Below are positions 61,944 through 64,000 of a stretch of DNA of 64,000 nucleotides, in pieces. How positions within the stretch are numbered: the first letter of the stretch is position 1; the number at the start of each line of letters is the position of its first letter. The position numbers and the translations under genes are program-made. The notes beneath the pieces were generated by a model. The model searched no databases. It had not been told where the DNA came from and was given only the letters and a program-made list of their open reading frames with translations. Source of the stretch: Bacillota bacterium (lineage in GTDB: Bacteria > Bacillota > Clostridia > Lachnospirales > Lachnospiraceae); contig JAEYSV010000016.1 in assembly GCA_023434365.1 (NCBI GenBank), positions 296,946 through 360,945 of the forward strand. The letters run 5' to 3'.

Positions 61944-62786
61944 ATGAGAGTAGTATCAACAGATTTAATTACAGCTACAATTAAAGAACTATGTATTGAG
62001 GCAAATCTTACATTATCAGACGATGTTTGCAATGCTATTGAAAAAGCACACATAAATGAAGAGTCTTCTCTTGGAAAGATGATATTAGGACAATTAAAAG
62101 AAAATATGAAAATAGCAAAAGAAGATTCGATTCCAATTTGCCAAGATACAGGAATGGCTATTGTATTTTTTGAGCTAGGTCAAGAGGTATATATAGAAGG
62201 AGGAGAATTAGAGGATGCAATTAACGAGGGAATTCGACAAGGGTATAGAGAAGGATTTTTAAGAAATTCTGTTGTTAGTGATCCTCTAGTAAGGGTCAAT
62301 ACCAATGATAACACACCGGGAATCATACATTATAATATTGTTCCTGGTGATAAAATCAGAATAACAGTTGCACCAAAAGGATTTGGAAGTGAGAATATGA
62401 GCCGTGTTTATATGTTAAAGCCTTCCGATGGTATTGAAGGAGTGAAGAATGCAGTGTTAGAAACGGTATCATTAGCTGGTCCTAATGCTTGTCCACCAAT
62501 GATTGTTGGTGTAGGAATTGGTGGTAGCTTTGAAAAATGTACCTACTTAGCAAAAAAAGCACTAACAAGAGACTTGAATAATAGATCTAGTATATTATAC
62601 ATTAAAGAGCTAGAGGAGGAACTGTTAGTTAAGATTAATAATCTTGGAATAGGCCCAGGGGGTTTAGGAGGAAGAATAACAGCACTTGGTGTCAATATAG
62701 AAACTTATCCAACACATATTGCCGGTTTACCAGTGGCGATTAATATTTGTTGTCATGTTAATCGCCATGCAAAAAGAGAACTATAA
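61944..62786 (+). CDS. Fumarate hydratase class I, alpha (N-terminal) subunit
   Basis: The catalytic, iron-sulfur half of a two-subunit class I fumarase, or the closely related L-tartrate dehydratase (both hydrate or dehydrate dicarboxylic acids). It has 280 residues. Three Cys that would hold the [4Fe-4S] cluster are visible in PICQDTGMA, GPNACPPMIVG and FEKCTYLAKKAL. GPGGLGGRITALGVN is another signature. It is followed by the beta-subunit gene after 102 bp. The two-gene form is usual in Clostridia. Fumarase is the likelier call, since no tartrate genes are nearby. Confidence 0.9.
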   Translation: MRVVSTDLITATIKELCIEANLTLSDDVCNAIEKAHINEESSLGKMILGQLKENMKIAKEDSIPICQDTGMAIVFFELGQEVYIEGGELEDAINEGIRQGYREGFLRNSVVSDPLVRVNTNDNTPGIIHYNIVPGDKIRITVAPKGFGSENMSRVYMLKPSDGIEGVKNAVLETVSLAGPNACPPMIVGVGIGGSFEKCTYLAKKALTRDLNNRSSILYIKELEEELLVKINNLGIGPGGLGGRITALGVNIETYPTHIAGLPVAINICCHVNRHAKREL

Positions 62787-62840
62787 GAATATTATATAAT
62801 CTATTGTAATAGTGAAACAGAGTACTCATTTTTATAGAAG

Positions 62841-62888
62841 GGAGAGAACAAATTTTATAATAATGTATAGAATTTGTTAAATTAGGTT
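62841..62888 (+). promoter_or_regulatory. Unusual ribosome site of the fumarase beta gene: hairpin between SD and ATG
   Basis: GGAGAG (62841-62846) is 42 bases from the ATG at 62889. Directly after it, AACAAATT (62847-62854) pairs perfectly with AATTTGTT (62871-62878), leaving ten bases to the ATG. An in-frame TAG at 62883-62885 excludes an upstream start. A five-codon mini-frame beginning ATG at 62863 lies in the loop. Confidence 0.6.
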
Positions 62889-63437
62889 ATGAATAAAGAT
62901 ATTAGAGTACCGCTTACAAAAGAAGTTTGTGTCTCATTAAAGGTAGGAGACTATGTTTATTTAAGTGGTACAATCTATACAGCAAGAGATGCTGCACATA
63001 AACGCTTATATGATGCATTAGTAAATGGAGAATCAATTCCTGTGGATCTAAAGGATCAGACAATTTACTATCTAGGTCCAACACCAGCAAGAAAGAATCA
63101 AGTGATTGGTTCCGCCGGCCCGACTACAAGTAGTCGTATGGATAAATATACTCCGCTTTTAATGGAGTATGGGCTGCTTGGTATGATAGGTAAGGGAAAA
63201 AGAAACCAGGAAGTGATAGATTCTCTAGTAAAACATAAAGGTGTATATTTTGCAGCAGTTGGTGGAGCAGGGGCATTATTGTCTAAATGTATTATAGATT
63301 CTGAAATAGTTGCGTATGAAGATCTTGGTACTGAAGCTATAAGAAGGTTAAAAATAGAAAAACTACCACTTATAGTGGTTGCAGACTCGGCAGGCAACAA
63401 CTTATATGAAACAGCACCTATTTTATATCGTAAATAA
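62889..63437 (+). CDS. Fumarate hydratase class I, beta (C-terminal) subunit
   Basis: The 182-residue partner of the alpha subunit. Family motifs are GTIYTARDAAHKRLYDAL, YYLGPTPARKNQVIGSAGPTTSSRMDKY and GMIGKG; the GPTTSSRMD segment helps form the substrate site. The start is limited by an in-frame stop six bases upstream. The gene order alpha then beta and the shared unusual ribosome-site architecture suggest joint control. The product fits the reductive or oxidative branch of central metabolism in anaerobes. Confidence 0.9.
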   Translation: MNKDIRVPLTKEVCVSLKVGDYVYLSGTIYTARDAAHKRLYDALVNGESIPVDLKDQTIYYLGPTPARKNQVIGSAGPTTSSRMDKYTPLLMEYGLLGMIGKGKRNQEVIDSLVKHKGVYFAAVGGAGALLSKCIIDSEIVAYEDLGTEAIRRLKIEKLPLIVVADSAGNNLYETAPILYRK

Positions 63438-63459
63438 TCTTATTGTTTAACACATTTTA

Positions 63460-63489
63460 CACAATAGTAAAGTTTTAATTGCTATTGTG
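63460..63489 (+). other. Hairpin after the fumarase genes
   Basis: CACAATAG (63460-63467) pairs with CTATTGTG (63482-63489), 22 bp after the stop. There is no T-run, only an A-rich tract, so it is not a standard terminator. Confidence 0.45.
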
Positions 63490-63521
63490 CCAAAAAAATA
63501 TAAAATTGTTTTGAAAATGTG

Positions 63522-63550
63522 TTGACAAACAAAAAATTCTTTGCTATACT
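63522..63550 (+). promoter_or_regulatory. Promoter of tRNA-Ser
   Basis: A perfect -35 TTGACA (63522-63527), 17 bases, TATACT (63545-63550), 55 bp ahead of the tRNA. It is one of the strongest promoter matches in the window. Confidence 0.85.
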
Positions 63551-63604
63551 AATTCTTGCGTCTGACGCATATGTTAATTAAATATTGAACATCAAGTTCA
63601 GTGA

Positions 63605-63692
63605 GGAGAAATACTCAAGAGGCTGAAGAGGCGCCCCTGCTAAGGGTGTAGGTCGTTTGCGCGGCGCGAGGGTTCAAATCCCTCTTTCTCCG
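63605..63692 (+). tRNA. tRNA-Ser (anticodon GCT)
   Basis: A class II tRNA of 88 nt with a long variable arm. Acceptor GGAGAAA pairs with TTTCTCC, the anticodon arm CGCCC-CTGCTAA-GGGTG gives anticodon GCT, and the T arm is GAGGG-TTCAAAT-CCCTC. The discriminator is G and CCA is not encoded. It reads AGC and AGU codons. Confidence 0.95.
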
Positions 63693-63737
63693 TTTTCATT
63701 TTACGAAAATGAAAAAATAAAAAAAATAACTTTGTTG

Positions 63738-63766
63738 TTGACAAAGAAAACAATTCGTGGTAAACT
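63738..63766 (+). promoter_or_regulatory. Probable rRNA operon promoter
   Basis: Perfect TTGACA (63738-63743), 17 bases, TAAACT (63761-63766). It lies just after tRNA-Ser and before a structured leader. Confidence 0.7.
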
Positions 63767-64000
63767 AATCAAGTCGCTCCAAAAGGGCGAAAGCTTGAAA
63801 GTACAACAGATGTACTGCCTTGAGTTGAAAAGAACCTTGATAACTAAACAGTGAAACAACCTTGAAAATTCTAAAAAGCGAAACATAGAGTTCGCAAAGA
63901 GATTTCAAATTAAGAACAGCTTTTGGATCGCAAGATTCAAACAGCAACCTTAAAACAGTAAACATGTCGAAAGACATGACGGTTAATAAAGCTAGCAGCT
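63767..64000 (+). other. Probable 16S rRNA leader (rRNA gene beyond window)
   Basis: This stretch has no convincing open frame but contains TTGATAACTAAACAGTG, typical of clostridial rRNA leaders. It also has a hairpin AGTACA-ACAGA-TGTACT (63798-63814) and a GAAA-capped hairpin CATGTC/GACATG (63963-63978). With the strong promoter it suggests that a 16S gene starts just after position 64000. Confidence 0.6.

Noticed and set aside
63657..63977. Short open frames overlapping tRNA-Ser and the leader
   Set aside because: They overlap the tRNA or the putative rRNA leader and lack ribosome sites.

Overview
The window is a low-GC chromosomal segment from a Firmicute. Gene content and order point to Clostridia, most likely family Lachnospiraceae, near Lachnoclostridium (Clostridium) phytofermentans. 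Evidence for this is the AT-rich sequence with AGGAGG-type ribosome sites, a V-type ATPase operon, a large AdhE, a YicI-like alpha-xylosidase, DUF4446 and DUF3881-like proteins, and the classic Firmicute origin cluster. The species assignment is an inference from recognition, not a database match.

The window spans the replication origin. Left of about 52.2 kb the core genes lie on the minus strand: rpmH, rnpA, yidD, yidC, jag, mnmE, mnmG, rsmG, then parA/parB. Right of it they lie on the plus strand: dnaA, dnaN, yaaA, recF, gyrB, gyrA. oriC is bipartite. There are DnaA boxes upstream of dnaA (about 52.2-52.45 kb), and between dnaA and dnaN there are boxes plus a C-cluster, a run of DnaA-trios and an AT-rich stretch (54.24-54.49 kb). 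A parS-like site lies at 41429-41444, inside a hairpin, and a 31-bp-period repeat array sits between it and parA.

Layout: 0-3.4 kb, a heterodimeric ABC exporter pair (the first gene is cut by the window edge). 3.5-6.5 kb, an OmpR-type two-component system with a small membrane protein. 6.6-8.6 kb, transketolase. 8.7-14.2 kb, a four-gene MoxR / DUF58 / transglutaminase membrane operon. 14.4 kb, tRNA-Lys. 14.7-16.1 kb, an AI-2E-family permease. 16.1-17.4 kb, thioredoxin, a 46-residue small protein and trmB. 17.8-26.5 kb, a nine-gene V-ATPase operon. 26.8-28.2 kb, a D-Ala-D-Ala carboxypeptidase. 28.3-34.0 kb, a DEDDh exonuclease, tRNA-Arg, alpha-xylosidase, a DUF3881-like protein and an HD-GYP protein. 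34.2-37.9 kb, an APH-like kinase and AdhE. 38.4-40.6 kb, DUF4446, ParB and ParA. 41.5-44.9 kb, a NarL-type two-component system, an alpha/beta hydrolase and a GNAT, lodged between parA and rsmG. 45-62 kb, the origin cluster. 61.9-63.4 kb, two-subunit fumarase. 63.6 kb, tRNA-Ser, then a strong promoter and leader that look like the start of an rRNA operon just beyond the right edge.

The least conventional signals are regulatory. The trmB leader can form two mutually exclusive hairpins. Both fumarase genes have a hairpin placed exactly between Shine-Dalgarno and start codon. The parA-parS gap carries an iteron-like array. A good Rex-type operator precedes adhE. No CRISPR array, insertion sequence or prophage was seen.
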